From Dromaius novaehollandiae (taxonomy: Eukaryota; Chordata; Aves; Casuariiformes; Dromaiidae), in NCBI RefSeq assembly GCF_036370855.1, contig NW_026991398.1, positions 1,922,001-1,986,000 of the forward strand: DNA of 64,000 nt, given 5' to 3'. A model generated the notes under the pieces. It was not told the DNA's origin. It was given only the letters and a program-made list of their open reading frames with translations, and did not search any database. Numbering within the stretch: the first letter of the stretch is position 1; each line of letters begins with the position of its first letter. Made by a program: the position numbers and the translations under genes. Shown here piece by piece: positions 43,616 through 55,290 of this stretch.

Positions 43616-45450
43616 ATTGAAAGGTTTCCTGCTGATCAGGAGAATGCACGGAGGTGACATCCCAAGAACCTGCACCAACCAAGAGCCTGCTGGGTACAGC
43701 CTTTCCTCTACAGCAAGGTGCTCTGCCAAAGGATCTGTCACAGGGGCAGCTGGGAACCTCCACTGGTTCTTCAGGCATGAGACACATCTCTGGGCCAGCC
43801 TGTATTTCACAAAACCACACGTGCTGAGGCAGGCTTCTCTGATGCCCTTCACAGAGGAGATCACCTGGATCACCCTCATGTCCCTTGATGTCACTGTCAT
43901 CACTCCTTTCATGACACTCCTCTGCAAACAGCTGTCATCTCCTGGCAAGACTCTCTCCAGGTCATGTGACATCTCCACTCTGTCACCCTGGGACCAAATC
44001 CCAAAAGGGAACAATTGCACTTGCATTTCCTTTACCATCAAGTCTTAGCTGTGAGCAACTTGTTCTGCAGCACGTATTAAATGACAGCAGGACACCACTT
44101 CCATTTATAGGGCCTCGGTAAAGAGACCAGCCCAGGGAGCAGCTGCACTGGAAAGGGTTTCTGACACTGTCACATCAACTCAGCCCTGCACCAGGCATCG
44201 ACCTCACACCAGACCTCGGCTGTGCCAGCTAGTCTGTAAACACACTGTCTCTGCCCCACAGAGCTGGCCCTTCCGCTAGATACAACCAAGTGCCAGCAAG
44301 AAGAGACGGATGCTTGACCCTCGCCACTTGCACACTCCCCAGGCACTGCTCTGCTCGCTGCCTTGGCTCCTCAACCCACACACAGAGGGAAGCTCTTGTG
44401 GTGACACCAGGAGGTGGCCAAGGCACTCTGGGCTCACAAGCTGTGTGCAAACACTCAGCACAAGACCAGGACCAGAGCTGGCTCCTTGGGCAATGCTGCT
44501 GGTTTCAGAAGGAAGGATGCTGCTCCCTGTGGGCACAGCAGGCTGCTGCTTTCCACCCCCACAACCCCACCACATCATGAACCTCCAGCTAGGGACAAGG
44601 GTTAGGGCATTTGTTTTTTGTAATAAAGTTACAGACACAACTTGGGAGTCCTGTAGGTCTCCTGAGCCTAAAGTAACCTCTGCCCCTTTCCTTTCGTTAG
44701 CTGGACAAGGAGCTTCTGTGAAGGGAGAAAGGGTGCAGAGGCTCTGAAAACGTGGCACCAGCAAGGAGACAGCCCCAGACTGGAGGTCTGGGGAAACACC
44801 TGCAGTCCTGTGGGAATGGGCTCTGCAGCAGGAACACGGGCTCTGGAGCTGGGTTTGTGGCACACCAATGGCTGGGTGCCACGGGCAGCCTGGCCCTGGG
44901 TACATCTTCACCTCTCACAGAGCCAGAAGCCCAAGAGCTGTAAGACTTCCTCAGCTCAAGTTAGGCAGGCTTTGGGACACGCAAACAAAGGCACACAAGT
45001 GACACTGGCATTTATTAGAAGGGTCTTTGATTCATCCTACGCAGCACCACAACCATCTAGGAAAAGGAGGGGGCACTACAGCATTTGCTGTGCGGACTGG
45101 CACTAACAGCATTTGCGGGAGGAGGAATTTGCAGGAGAGCAGAGGTACCAGGAGGTGAACCCGCACCCCAAGGCACCCGAGAAAGCCAGATGCATTTACG
45201 GCAGCCTTCACATCCGTATGCAACCTCACCTCATTCACTTGCAGCTGGTTCCACAGAGGGCTCATGGTGTTGGCAACACGTTGGGACGTGTTGGTGTCAC
45301 GGTGAAGGCACCCTGCCTCCATCCTCGGGGACTCTAGGACTGCACTGGGAGCCTACATGACTGCAGCAACCTAGGAAGAAAGAATCGGAGGGTTAGTGTC
45401 AGTTCTGCTGGCCTTGCATTCTCACAACAGCCACGGGCAAATGTCTCCCC
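43616..45450. other. Spacer without recognisable gene
   Basis: Moderate-GC DNA with no family I recognise. Overlapping frames on both strands at 44276-44911 are probably fortuitous. An AATAAA occurs near 44622 on plus and a TTTATT at about 45012 (AATAAA on minus). A minus frame ending at 45032 with Val/Leu-rich sequence could be a decayed exon, but I cannot name a family. Confidence 0.4.
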
Positions 45451-46030
45451 TCTATGCTGAGCTGTATTTGTGAGAACGTAACCAGCAGGGCCACCGGAGA
45501 CATTCTACCTGGCTTTTTGGCACAGGTGAGGCCACGTCTGGATACTGGGTGCCATTTGGGCTCTCCAGTTCTAGAAAGGCACTAACACATAGGAGGCAGT
45601 CCAGCCCAGGGACACCAAGAAGGTCAGGGGCTAGAGTACAGGGCATATAAGGAGAGGCTGGGAGAGCTGGGTTTGTTCAGCATCAAGAACAGAAGGCCAA
45701 GGGGGATCTACCTGCTCTGCACAGCTACCCTATGGAAGGTGCAGTGAAAACAGAGCCAGCTTTTCTTGAAGGTGCATAGTAACAGCATGAGAGGCAACAG
45801 GGACAACTAGGAGCATGGGACATTCTTCTTAGATGTTAAGAACAACCCTTCTTCTCCATGATGGTGGCCAGACTATGGCACAGGGACCCAGAGAGGTTCC
45901 CCAATCTCCATCCTTGGAGAGATTCAAAACTGCACTGGAAAAGGCCTGAAAATACCTCTGCTCCTGGGACCTGCCTCGAGCAGGGTGTTGGACCCCCACC
46001 TCCAGATGTTTCTCCCATTGCAGGCTCAAG
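45450..46030 (+). mobile_element. CR1 LINE 3' region
   Basis: Plus-strand CR1 tail: 'GGAGAGGCTGGGAGAGCTGG' (45651-45670) followed by a 'TTCAGCATCAAGAACAGAAG' segment, the 'GAGGTTCCCCAATCTCCATC' region and 'GAGAGATTCAAAACTG' (45918-45933). The 5' part is missing. It lies outside the OR duplicons. Confidence 0.8.
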
Positions 46031-46369
46031 GAATCTGCTATCCTAAGACTCTACTCCAAAGGGACTAGCAGCTTTGGAGCTGCCACCTCCATGGCTGACC
46101 AAGGACAGGAGCCTAAGAGGCACCTGTCTCCCCGAGAGGCGTGACTTCTTGTGAGGTGGCATCTGCACTGCCTCGAGGGTCTGGGCAGGCAAAAAGGGGA
46201 GAAGTGGCTCTGACTGCTTTGATTAACTCCCCATCTCTCTGATGGATCAGAATGGATTAAGATCTGGGAAGGGAAGATGCAGTGAGGGTCCAGATTCAAC
46301 AGAAAGCCATTAAGGAGCAAGAAGATGACTTTCTGCAGAAGACTCAGTACAATCTCAAAGACTCGGGGA

Positions 46370-46765
46370 AGCATCAAGAGCTTCACAAACTGCAAGCCTG
46401 AACCTCAGCTGACAGAAGCCAGCAAACTGCAAGCATCCCTGGCTCGCACTAGAATGCTCCAAGGCAGTAACATGGTCCCCAATGGTTCCCAGCCCCGGGT
46501 CTCCCAGAAGGACACCACGATGGCAGGCTGGGCTCTGGGAGCAGAGCACTGCTCTCTCCACACACCTCCTCCCAAGATGAGCACCAAGACACTGGGGCCA
46601 CCACCTGTCCCCAAGACAAGGCACCACATCACTGTGGCACCCCAAACCCACTGCCCCTTGCCTCACAGAGGATAGCCAGCCATCACGCGCCTCTGCAGCA
46701 GGGACACACAGGGCACAGCACCACACATGGCAGCAGCTGTGGCACCAAGGGCTCCCAAAACACAC
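46370..46765 (+). repeat. Three-copy repeat R, copy 2
   Basis: The most diverged of the three R units. It keeps the same landmark order as copies 1 and 3, and extends about 30-60 bp of similarity to the left ('AGAGCTTCACAAACT') shared with copy 3. Confidence 0.65.
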
Positions 46766-47289
46766 GGTGCAGCAGTGACAGCACCTAACCACACCACACC
46801 TAGCACACTGATGCCTGCACGGAGGGTGCTCTCTCATTTCCTTGCTGCGGCACAGAAAGCTCACACTACAGCAGGATGCTGGAGGATCTTAAAGAGGCTG
46901 AAACTGGAAGGAAGAGAGACTTGGGTTGCGCAGGCCTTGCAGGGCACTCTGGCCGTGGCTGGCCTACTCAAAGTGACTGCTTGTGTGTGAAGATTTGGCA
47001 CATAAAGGCATCAGCCCCTTGACAGTCGTCTCCCAAGAACACACCTGCCTCTCTCCAAGGACCACCGCTCCACAAGGCCTTCATTTGTCCAAAGAGCTGC
47101 CAGCATGTTAACACCCAGCTGGCAACAAGCATGTCCCGCCACTCCTCCACCCTCAGCAAACACTGCTGCAGAGGAAAGTTCTCATGAGGAAAAGCAAATG
47201 AGAGGAAAGGAGGGGAAAAGCAGCCTTGGTTCACATCTCAGAGCAAGCAGAAACACTCCCTGCCCTTTAGTCTGGATCCTGCCTGCAGA

Positions 47290-47690
47290 TCCTGGCAAGA
47301 GCTTCACAAACTCAAGGCCTGAACCTCAGCGCACAGAAGGCAGCAGGCTGCCAGCATCCCTGGCTCTGGCCACCAGGGCAGCCTGGGCCCTGCGAGCCAA
47401 GTCACCTCCTCCCCTCCAAGGGCTCCCCAGCTCCCCAGCCTGGCAGCACTCCCCACGCACAGCACTGCTCTCTCCAGTCACCTCTTCCCGTTCTGAACAC
47501 CAAGACACTGGAGCCACCACCTACCCCCACCACAGGGCACCCCACCACTGTGACACCCTGCACCCCCACCCCTCGCCTCACGGAGGGTGGCCAGCCAACA
47601 CGTGCCACTGCAGCAGGGACACACAGGGCACAGCACCACACATGGCAGCAGACAGGGCACCCCCAGGGCCCAAGAACACACACACACACA
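47290..47690 (+). repeat. Three-copy repeat R, copy 3
   Basis: Nearly identical to copy 1 in its central part. Ends at a (CA)n microsatellite and then the CpG-rich block. Confidence 0.7.
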
Positions 47691-47697
47691 CACACAC
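47676..47697 (+). repeat. (CA)n microsatellite
   Basis: About 11 uninterrupted CA units at the right edge of repeat R copy 3. A likely polymorphic marker. Confidence 0.9.
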
Positions 47698-47739
47698 GGA
47701 AATGTTGCAGCCTGCTGCCCTGGCGGCCAGCTCTGCCCC

Positions 47740-48240
47740 TCCCCTCCCCTCTCTCCTCCCCCCCACGGGGGGCGCCATCTTATGGGCGGCAGCGTGGGGT
47801 GCGGCAGGGCCTGGGGGCAGCCCGGTGCCATGTGCCCGGGCAGTGCGGGGCCCCGGGGCCTGGCCGCTGCCCCGCAGGGTCTGGGCTCTGCCGCAGGGGT
47901 CCCGCGGGGCTCCTGGCTGCCCTGCGCCCGGGGGCTGTGCTGGGTGCAGGGGAGCAGCCCCGGGGCCGGTGCTGGTGCTGGCCCTGGTGCCGGTGCAGGG
48001 GCCCTGGGCATGGCTGGGGTGCCGGAGCCTGCGGGCAGTGTCCTGCTGCCCCAGGGCAGGGCCGGGTGGGGCAGGGCAGTGTCCTCTGTCCCCTGGGGCC
48101 CGGACACCCTGCCCTTGGCAGCCCCGGGGCTCGGCAGCCCTCACGCTGCACCCAGCAGGGCTGGGCCACAGCCAGGCAGGGGCTGCTCTCTGCGGGGCCG
48201 GGCTGGGCCCTGGCAGGTCACTCCGTAGGGCTGAAGAGCC
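47740..48240. promoter_or_regulatory. CpG-rich block, candidate CpG-island promoter
   Basis: This is the densest CpG region in the window, whereas the OR units are CpG-poor. Near its left edge 'GGCGCCATCTTA' (47770-47781) reads on the minus strand as TAAGATGGCGCC, a good match to the YY1 site found at many vertebrate gene starts, often overlapping an ATG. If real it would drive a minus-strand transcript, but the minus frame runs into the (CA)n tract and no protein family is recognised. It may be the remnant or edge of a non-OR gene. Confidence 0.35.
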
Positions 48241-49890
48241 CATGGGGGCACAGGGCAGCGGTGGGGGACAGCGATGGGGTGACCAGCTGTGGGCCTGCCG
48301 GTGGTGTATGCAGGAAGGCTGGGGTAGATGGCCCTGTTGGACTCACCTCGGCACTGCCCAGTATGGCTCAAAGAAGAATGCTTGGGATCAGCCAGGACTT
48401 ACGGGGTGGCAATGGATTCTGGATTCCTGGCAATGGATTCCTGTTTCCAGACTGCTCTCCCAAGCACGCTTTCTTCTGGCTGCAGGGGTTTGACACCAGT
48501 TTGTGGGAAGACAGAGGCTGTGACCATCTGAAGATGGCATCTCTGAGCCCAAAACATGCTCTGCCAAGTGCAGGCAGAAGAGGATCCATGGGGAAGTAAC
48601 AGAGGTTCTCCCAAACAAGTAGACTACTAGGATTTATTACAAGGTGATGGATCCATTTCCAGCAAGGGCATTTCCAGAAGGCTCTTGAGAGCCGCACAGA
48701 ACTGCAGGCCACCCCAGCCTCTGGGATGCAGCACCCCTTTCCTCTCAGAGCCAGATCCCAAAGGGGGACCCACTCCCAGGGAAACCTGGCCCTGGATTGC
48801 CCCCACCCCCACAGGATCCTGGGGGCTTAGGGCCGAGCCCCAGCACCCAGGAGTCCTGGCTACCACATTGTCCCCCCAGCCAGTCAGGACTCTACAACAA
48901 GGCTCTCTTGGCAGCCCCCACCCTGTCCAGCTACCCAAATGGCCCAGGATCCACAGCCCTTTTTTCAGTTAACAGTCTCTGTGCGACACCTCAGGAAGGA
49001 GCATCCAAAGCCCTTACCCTTGGTGGAGAGCTGCAGGAGCGCTGGGAACAAGGAACTGCGGTCTGGACTTATGGTGGTGGTCCATCAGTCCTCCATCTTG
49101 CTTGTCCTCTTGCTCTTGGCTCGCCTCTCCAGATGAGGAGGAAGGACGTTCTTCCCATCTCATTACAGAAAGCTCCTCTCTGATGTGCCCTTGCTCCTCT
49201 GCCTGTCAGTGAGGGGCCCCAGCATGGCTCCCATCCCCTCTCCTTGCCCTGGAGTGGCTCCAAAGGGCAGTGGCAGGCAGCACATGAGAGGTGCCCAGCA
49301 GTGACCAGGCCTTGCAGGGAAGTGAGGGTACCCCTGTGGCACGGGGGAGACCTCCCTGTGATGCAGCACATCCCACTGTGACCTCAGCTTATGTCATTGG
49401 GGGCTCAGCAGGTCACTGCCATGGAGATGGCACAGCCAGGGAGAGAGCAGAGATTTCCCCTCACATCCTGGAAAACAGTCACTTCCCTTCCCCCCATTTG
49501 TTTTCCAGACCTTGTTGATAAATCCTTCAGGAATGTCTCCAGATGGTGGCAAAGACTGTGAAATATCTAAATTGGGGCACTAGAGAAGTCACTTCTGCAC
49601 CCCTGCACTGACAGGTCTGCCCTGGGCACACCTGTGCAGGAAGCTTCAGGGCTGATTTAAGCTTTGGCGTTTTTCAAAGCCAGGATCAAAGTCCTGTGAG
49701 ATCAAACAGCACAAAGCGTGGCCACGGGCTGAGATGCTTTGGTGAGCCTCAAAACTGGTTCTTGCTGTGGGCTGCTCTTCTTGTAGAAGCAGGATGTAGG
49801 ACATTGTGGGAGAGGACAGAGCCTTCCTCCCTGAGGTACCAAAGCAGGCTTTTCGTTTTAAAAACTCCTCGGCAAGCTTTCTCTGTCGGT
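48240..49890. other. Spacer without recognisable gene
   Basis: No OR, LINE or LTR. Several 70-130 codon frames on both strands, none with a recognisable domain. A pyrimidine-rich part with a Leu/Val-rich frame (49050-49136) is probably chance. Confidence 0.4.
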
Positions 49891-49962
49891 GGTGCTGTTG
49901 TCCGAAAAGCGGATTCGTTGCCCGGTGTGCAATGAGCCAATAATTACACACTCAGGAGAGAC

Positions 49963-49990
49963 ATTTATTTATTTATTTATTTATTTATTT
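49963..49990 (+). repeat. (TTTA)n microsatellite inside the LTR
   Basis: About seven TTTA units. On the LTR's own strand they read as tandem AATA(A) and include overlapping AATAAA signals. Confidence 0.9.
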
Positions 49991-50079
49991 CAGAGTTGCG
50001 CAAGCCTGGGTGCTCGGTGGTCTCCCACAAATCGAGCACACCCCCCCCCAACTTTTCAGGTAGCATTTATACAATCAAA

Positions 50080-50140
50080 TTTGCCATATTTGTGACTTCC
50101 TTCCTCTTATTGCCATATTTGTGACTTCCTTCCTCTTTCA
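50080..50140 (+). repeat. Two-copy direct repeat inside the LTR
   Basis: 'TGCCATATTTGTGACTTCC' followed by 'TTCCTCTT' occurs twice in succession (about 29-30 bp period), a duplication within the U3-like part. Confidence 0.75.
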
Positions 50141-50624
50141 CACTGATTGGTTAATGATTTCTTCACATTTCCCTGGGTCCCACCCCTACTTCTCAAGGTC
50201 CTGATCAATTAATTAACACTGCCCCAGCTGGGTCAGTAGGTGTTATCTTCCAAGGCCCTGAGGAAGAAGACATAATCCAGACCCCTTAATCATCACTGTT
50301 TTAACAGTGAGAGGAAGCTTTTTACTTCCCAAGGTCCTGGCGTCCAAACAGGCCTTATTTCTCAGCCTTGGCATCCTCCCTTCTGAAGAGTGGGGCACAG
50401 GAATGCAGACTGCTTGTAACTCCCTTATCTTTCCAGCCTGCACCAGCTCTGAGGCCTTTTCTTAACGAACTAGGAGCACGGCCTAAGGCTTCAGCAAATT
50501 TAGCTACTTATGCTAAGCAAGTGTGCGGCTACTCATGCTAAATAAATTCTATCTAAGATAGAAGTTATCCAAATCTACCTACTTCAAACATTCTTTCTGA
50601 GCTTCTCAGGGTTGTCTTGTAACA

Positions 50625-51740
50625 GTGCTCCAGATGAAAATAATATGCCAGAGAAGAACAAATGTGCCCTTAACACCCATCATCTGGAAGGCCAGGCCAG
50701 GGAGCAAATCTGGGGAAGTTCTCCCATTTTCCATGCATTTTGCCCAGCTTTCCTTCTGGCTGAGCCTAACCTGAGCCTAGGGAAAGCCATTTCTCCTCCC
50801 TGGTCCTCTTTGGGCCTTGGGCTTTGCAGTGTCTCCTTGAAGCAGTGCTTTTGCCTGGGGGTCGTTAAAGCCTCTGGCACCCAGGGCATACCCAGCTGCC
50901 ACCCAAGCACCTGGATCCCTGGATCTCCCACATTTTTGACCCTGGGCATCTCAGGACATGCCCACACACCACAGTGCTGCTGCCCAGGCTCCTGTGCAGA
51001 GCCTGTAAGGCAGTGCAATGCCTCAGGACCTGCATTTGGGCTCATTCGGAAGTTTGTGAGGTGACCAGCTCCCAGCACTGCAGCTGCTGAAGCCTGAGAA
51101 CGTCCCTACAACCAGCCTTCCTGCTCTTCCTAGTCTTTGCACAGTCCTGAGTGACTCTTGCAGAAGGGAGACTCCATCCCCCTTGAATGCTGACAGAGAT
51201 GGGGCTTTCCAAGTCACTGCAAAAGGAAGGACTCGTTCACTTCTTTGAGTTGCTTCTCCAGGGTGGCACGCCCTCTGTGATGCTGTGAGCCCAGCTGTGC
51301 ACCCTGAGGTCTCTGCCCTTTCTCTGCCCTGTCTCCTGGGTGTCTGCCCAAAGTCTGGCCAATTCACCAGAGGTCTGAGAAGTGTTGCTGTAGAGAGCTC
51401 ACTTGAAGCTGTGACATGTTGTGGAGCTGAAGACCTGATGGAGGCTTGTCTGGGATGTGGCCATGCTCCCACACCTCCTCCTGCTCCTGGTCTGAGGGCC
51501 AGGAAGGTCCCAGGATTGAGAGCAGTGGGTTTGGTGTGGGTGGGATGGGTTTCCCTTGACATGCCTGAGTCCTGCCTGGGTTGCTCTGAGTGCCCAGGAA
51601 AATCCCTCTGCTCCAGGGACTTGCATAGGGTTTTTTCCAGACTTTTGTACAGAAACACAACCTGGTCCAAGATGCCCAAGAGCAGCACAGCCCCCAGCAT
51701 GGTGCAGGACCCCCAGGAGCTGTATGGCTCTCTCCTCTTT
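50625..51740. other. Spacer between solo LTR and duplicon C
   Basis: No recognised gene family. It includes one minus-strand frame (51023-51700, listed separately). Confidence 0.4.
51023..51700 (-). CDS. Unrecognised 225-codon open frame (doubtful)
   Basis: Begins with a reasonable Kozak context (CACCATGC) and a hydrophobic N-terminus (MLGAVLLLGILDQVVFLYK) that could be a signal anchor. The remainder is Ser/Arg/Pro-rich, without a domain I recognise, and three other minus or plus frames of 115-156 codons overlap it. No splice structure or paralogue in the window supports it. Most likely a chance frame in GC-rich DNA; possibly a decayed exon. Confidence 0.12.
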   Translation of the reverse strand: MLGAVLLLGILDQVVFLYKSLEKTLCKSLEQRDFPGHSEQPRQDSGMSRETHPTHTKPTALNPGTFLALRPGAGGGVGAWPHPRQASIRSSAPQHVTASSELSTATLLRPLVNWPDFGQTPRRQGRERAETSGCTAGLTASQRACHPGEATQRSERVLPFAVTWKAPSLSAFKGDGVSLLQESLRTVQRLGRAGRLVVGTFSGFSSCSAGSWSPHKLPNEPKCRS

Positions 51741-51889
51741 TTTCACGTGTCCTGATTACATTAACAATTTCTAACATCCCTTTACAGCACGCTATCCGGG
51801 CACTGTAATACTATAACTCCTTCCATTACTTTGTTCATTCCCATACTGCACTGCTGATTTGCACTTTGGGGAGTTTAAAGCTTGTTCCT

Positions 51890-53290
51890 CTGGGCAAGTC
51901 CTTCATTCTGTTTCTATCTAGCATTTCCTATCTACCCAAAACATTTCTAGCCAGGTAATCCCTTGTGGAAAGGGGACCTCATTGGAGGCACCTTGGACTT
52001 AGCATACAGTTCAGGAGTGTAATTATTTTTCAGGAAATTGCATCATGCCTTTTTTTTTCCTTCTGGCTTGTAATTAAGAAAAATTCTTCTGTGTCTATTT
52101 GCAGCTCGTTCTCTAAGGAAAGCAGGTGGGAAGTGGGGCATATGAGCTGTAACCTTCATTTGCAGACTTCAGTGGAGAAAGGTTTGACTTTAACAGGAGT
52201 GATGCAAGTCCCAGGTGGCTGATGAGAGAAATGGCAGGGTTGGGGAGATGGGGAAGAAGAGTGTCCATGCAGTGTCTGACTTCTGGGACACTGCTTTTCC
52301 TACATGTCCACACTTCCTTAGGAGACACTCTGTATCTATATCATTTGGAGAATGTTGCTGTCACTTATTGTGAAAGCTGAATAAGACTACTAATCCTAAA
52401 AACCTTTAAGAAATACCTTTATATGATGTTCTAACTGAAGTCACCATCTTTCAGCTACTCTGCTGAAACCACTCCAATTAGCCATACATTACTTCAAGAA
52501 AATTACAGAGAGAGACGTGGTTCATCACGGCTTTTTGCATTGTAATGAGCCCCATGGTGTATTTGGTGCTGACTCCATGAACCTCAGCTATTGCGAGGAG
52601 ATTGAGCAAAATGTTCAAGTCAAGTCAGAAGCAAATCCCAAACTTTTGTAGAGTGTTAACAGATCCCACTGAGGGCCATTACCAGCAAAGACTCACTGGG
52701 GGCTGATGAGAGCAGAAAATTGTAGTCACTGGTTACAGGTAGGGAAAGGAAATGTGCAGGTGACTCTGATGCAAAGTGAAGCCTTCATTTGTTCTATAGA
52801 GCAAAACAGCCAAGCATGGACACTGAGACCCTGGGAAGGGAGATGCTTTCCCTCATGCCTTGCCCAGGGCTCCTCCTGGGGCAGTGTGTGGGTGGGGGTG
52901 TGCAAGGCTGAATGCAGGACAATGACAGGACATCTCCTGGGGTCCCTGGGGGGACAAGGGGACAACGAGGCCCCAGTGTCTCCTGGTAGGCCTTGGTGGC
53001 AGAGACAACAGCCATAGGACAAAGACCCCAGTTCTCTCAGGGCCCTTCAGCCTTTGCAGCACCCTCGGCCATCTCCACCACAGGCCGACGTACACTGTCC
53101 CACTCCTGCTCCTGTGTCCCTGCAGACTGTAGACACCCAGCCTGCTTCCCCACCTTGCTCTCACCCTGGGTTCTCTCTCCCTTCATTGATGTCTCTCATC
53201 CTCACTGGCTGTTCCCTGGAACACAAAGCCATGGGCTGATCACACACTCCCTCTGGGTGACCTGTTGCACCACAGCACCGCCCTTCAGGT
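51890..53290 (+). repeat. Four-copy duplicon block, copy 3
   Basis: Same internal order as 2600-4150, with modest internal losses. Confidence 0.65.
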
Positions 53291-53720
53291 AATTTATTTC
53301 TATGCTACTGGCCAGTCTGAACTTCCCAAGCTGCAGGTCTTGTTTCCCCTTCCCATGCTTCTTCCCACTACCAAGAAAAGTTCCGGGGAGCCTGGGAATC
53401 GGACACATCAGTGCTGAGTTGAGGGGGACAATAACTGCTGTTGTCTGGGAAGCCATGCTCCTCCTAATGCAGCCCTGTTGATGTCTGGCCTTATTCACAG
53501 TGAGCATGCACCACTGGCTCCTATGGCATCCCTTGCAATACCCAGGCCTTCTCCTCAGGCCATTCCCCAGCTGCTCACCTCCTAAACTGCCCAGATACAT
53601 GGGGTTATTCTTCCCCATGTGCAGGACTTGCCCCTTCTCTTTGTAAAACATCATGAGGTTTCTGTTGGCTGAATCCCCAAGTTTCTCAAGGTGCCCCAGA
53701 CTAAAGCTCAGTGCAGCAGC
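53290..53720 (-). mobile_element. CR1 LINE fragment
   Basis: Minus-strand remnants 'VLHMGKNNPMYLG' (about 53600-53640) and 'NKARHQQGCIRR' (about 53460-53500) are the C-terminal CR1 RT region. Sits where the other duplicon copies also have a CR1 tail. Confidence 0.75.
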
Positions 53721-53820
53721 TGTTAACGTGGAGTGCGGAAGGCTCAGCTTGAGTTGGGATGCCCCTAAGAAGACACTAGCAGAAGGAACTGCAGGACACT
53801 TCAAGTACTAGAAGGAAGTA

Positions 53821-54170
53821 CTGGTTTAATGGAATTGCTGACCTAGGTAGGAATTACCACGGCAACCATCCCAGGAATGCCTAAGGAAGGTACTGAGGGT
53901 CTGTGGGGAGAGGGTAAAGAGAGGTGGGCAGTTTGTACGGGAGGTTATGAGGCTGGTAAGAGGGTAGAACTTGGAAGGAGTAAAGCACACACAAACACAA
54001 TAAAAGGTGAAGCAAAGGAGTGATCAGGGCTGTTCTGGGGTACCTGTGAAGCTGCTCTGCCTCTGCACATCTCTGACTGGAGCAGGACAAGAAAGTCAGT
54101 TGATCTGGTCATGCTTGTGTCTGACTTACTTCCATGGTCAACGAGAACTGGGTGCTTCCCCTAACACTGA
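53821..54170. other. Gap between CR1 pieces, no gene seen
   Basis: Purine-rich, with no recognisable coding potential. Corresponds loosely to the A-rich part at 4480-4760. Confidence 0.5.
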
Positions 54171-54179
54171 CAAGAATTG

Positions 54180-55290
54180 ACCCAGAGGGGAAGGAATCAT
54201 GGAGTCTTTCAGGCTGGACAGGACCTCAGGAGGCCTCCAGCCCAACCTTATGCTCACTGCAGGGTCGGCTTTGGGGTCAGGCCAGCTTGCTGAGGCCTTG
54301 ATCCAGTCTTGAGAACCTCCAGGGATGAAGATGACACAGCTGGTCTGGACAACATGTTCCAATGCTTGACCATCCTCTCAGTGGAAAAGCTTGTCCTTCT
54401 CTCCAGCCTCTTCCTCTCTGGTTTCAACCTATGGCTGTTGTCTCTCATCCTTCTGCCATTCACCATTATGGAGAGACTGTCTTTGTCTTCCTGAGGACCT
54501 CCTTGTACAGGGAGGGCCCTTTCTCGGGGCGGGGGGAGGGGCAAAAATTGGATGCAGTGTTGTACATGTGGCCTAACAAGTGCCTGGAACAAGGGGCTAA
54601 GCACTTCCCTTGACTTCCTGGCCAGGCTCCTATTCATACAGCCCAGGATGCTGTTGGCCTTCTTTGCTGCCCAGGCACACTGCTGTCTCACATTTTGCCT
54701 TCTGTCTGCCAAAATATTTGTGTCCATCTCAGCAGAGCTGCTGCATGGCCACTCAGTCCCCAGCCTGTCTCTCTGCAGGGTGTTGGTCTGTCCCAGGTGC
54801 CGGAACATGGCATTTGTCCTTGTTGAATGTCATGAGACTCCTGACAGCCCTTTCCTCCTGCCTGTCTAGGTTCCTCTCAAGCATAAGATTAATCTTCATG
54901 CAGTTTGAGGTCATCTACAAACAGGATGAAAGTTGCCCCCTCCAGGTCATTCATAAAGGAGATAAGTAGGACAGGCCCCAATAGAGACCCTGTGCTCTCA
55001 GGAGCAGGAGCACCACTACCTCATGGCCCTGGCAGGCAAAGCTGACACTGATTATCTTTGACTCTGACTCTGGTCAGTTATTGCTTCTTTGCAGGTTCCA
55101 GGTCCAGGAAAGTGTCACCCTTGTTGACCTATCTGGCTTAGCTGTGCAAGGAAGTTTTCCTCCACATCCTCCAGAATCCTCTTGTACTCTTTCTACCCTG
55201 CTGCATTGCCCTCCCAGGGAATGCCAGGGATATTGAAGTCTCCCCATAGGAACCAGGGTCTGTGATCCACAGACTGCCTCAGGTTGCTTA
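54180..55290 (-). mobile_element. CR1 LINE with RT C-terminus and endonuclease remnant
   Basis: The minus strand shows 'QQCAWAAKKANSILGCMNRS' (about 54620-54690), 'FQALVRPHVQHCIQF' (about 54540-54590), and farther 5' the endonuclease motif 'WGDFNIPGIPWEGN' (about 55200-55245). The part between, most of the RT, is deleted. The 3' end at about 54190 has the usual tail. Confidence 0.85.

Larger units (their letters stand above)
49896..50624 (-). mobile_element. Solo LTR of an endogenous retrovirus, complete
   Basis: A 729-bp element with TG...CA ends (TGTTG at 49896, AACA ending 50624) flanked by GTGC on both sides (49892-49895 and 50625-50628), a likely 4-bp target-site duplication. Read on the minus strand it has a TATAAA-like box (near 50070), then an AATAAA-bearing repeat tract, then a GT-containing end, the expected U3-R-U5 layout. 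No gag, pol or env is adjacent, so it is a solo LTR left by recombination. Four-base duplications fit ERV1-like elements, but this is only suggestive. A degraded relative lies at 18890-19452. Confidence 0.8.

Noticed and set aside
44276-44911. 211-codon minus-strand frame
   Set aside because: No recognisable family, overlapped by several plus-strand frames, and low-information composition.
47105-48493. 462-codon plus-strand open frame
   Set aside because: Runs through repeat R, a (CA)n microsatellite (giving a His-Thr run) and the CpG-rich block. Frames of 200-350 codons overlap it on both strands and no domain is visible.
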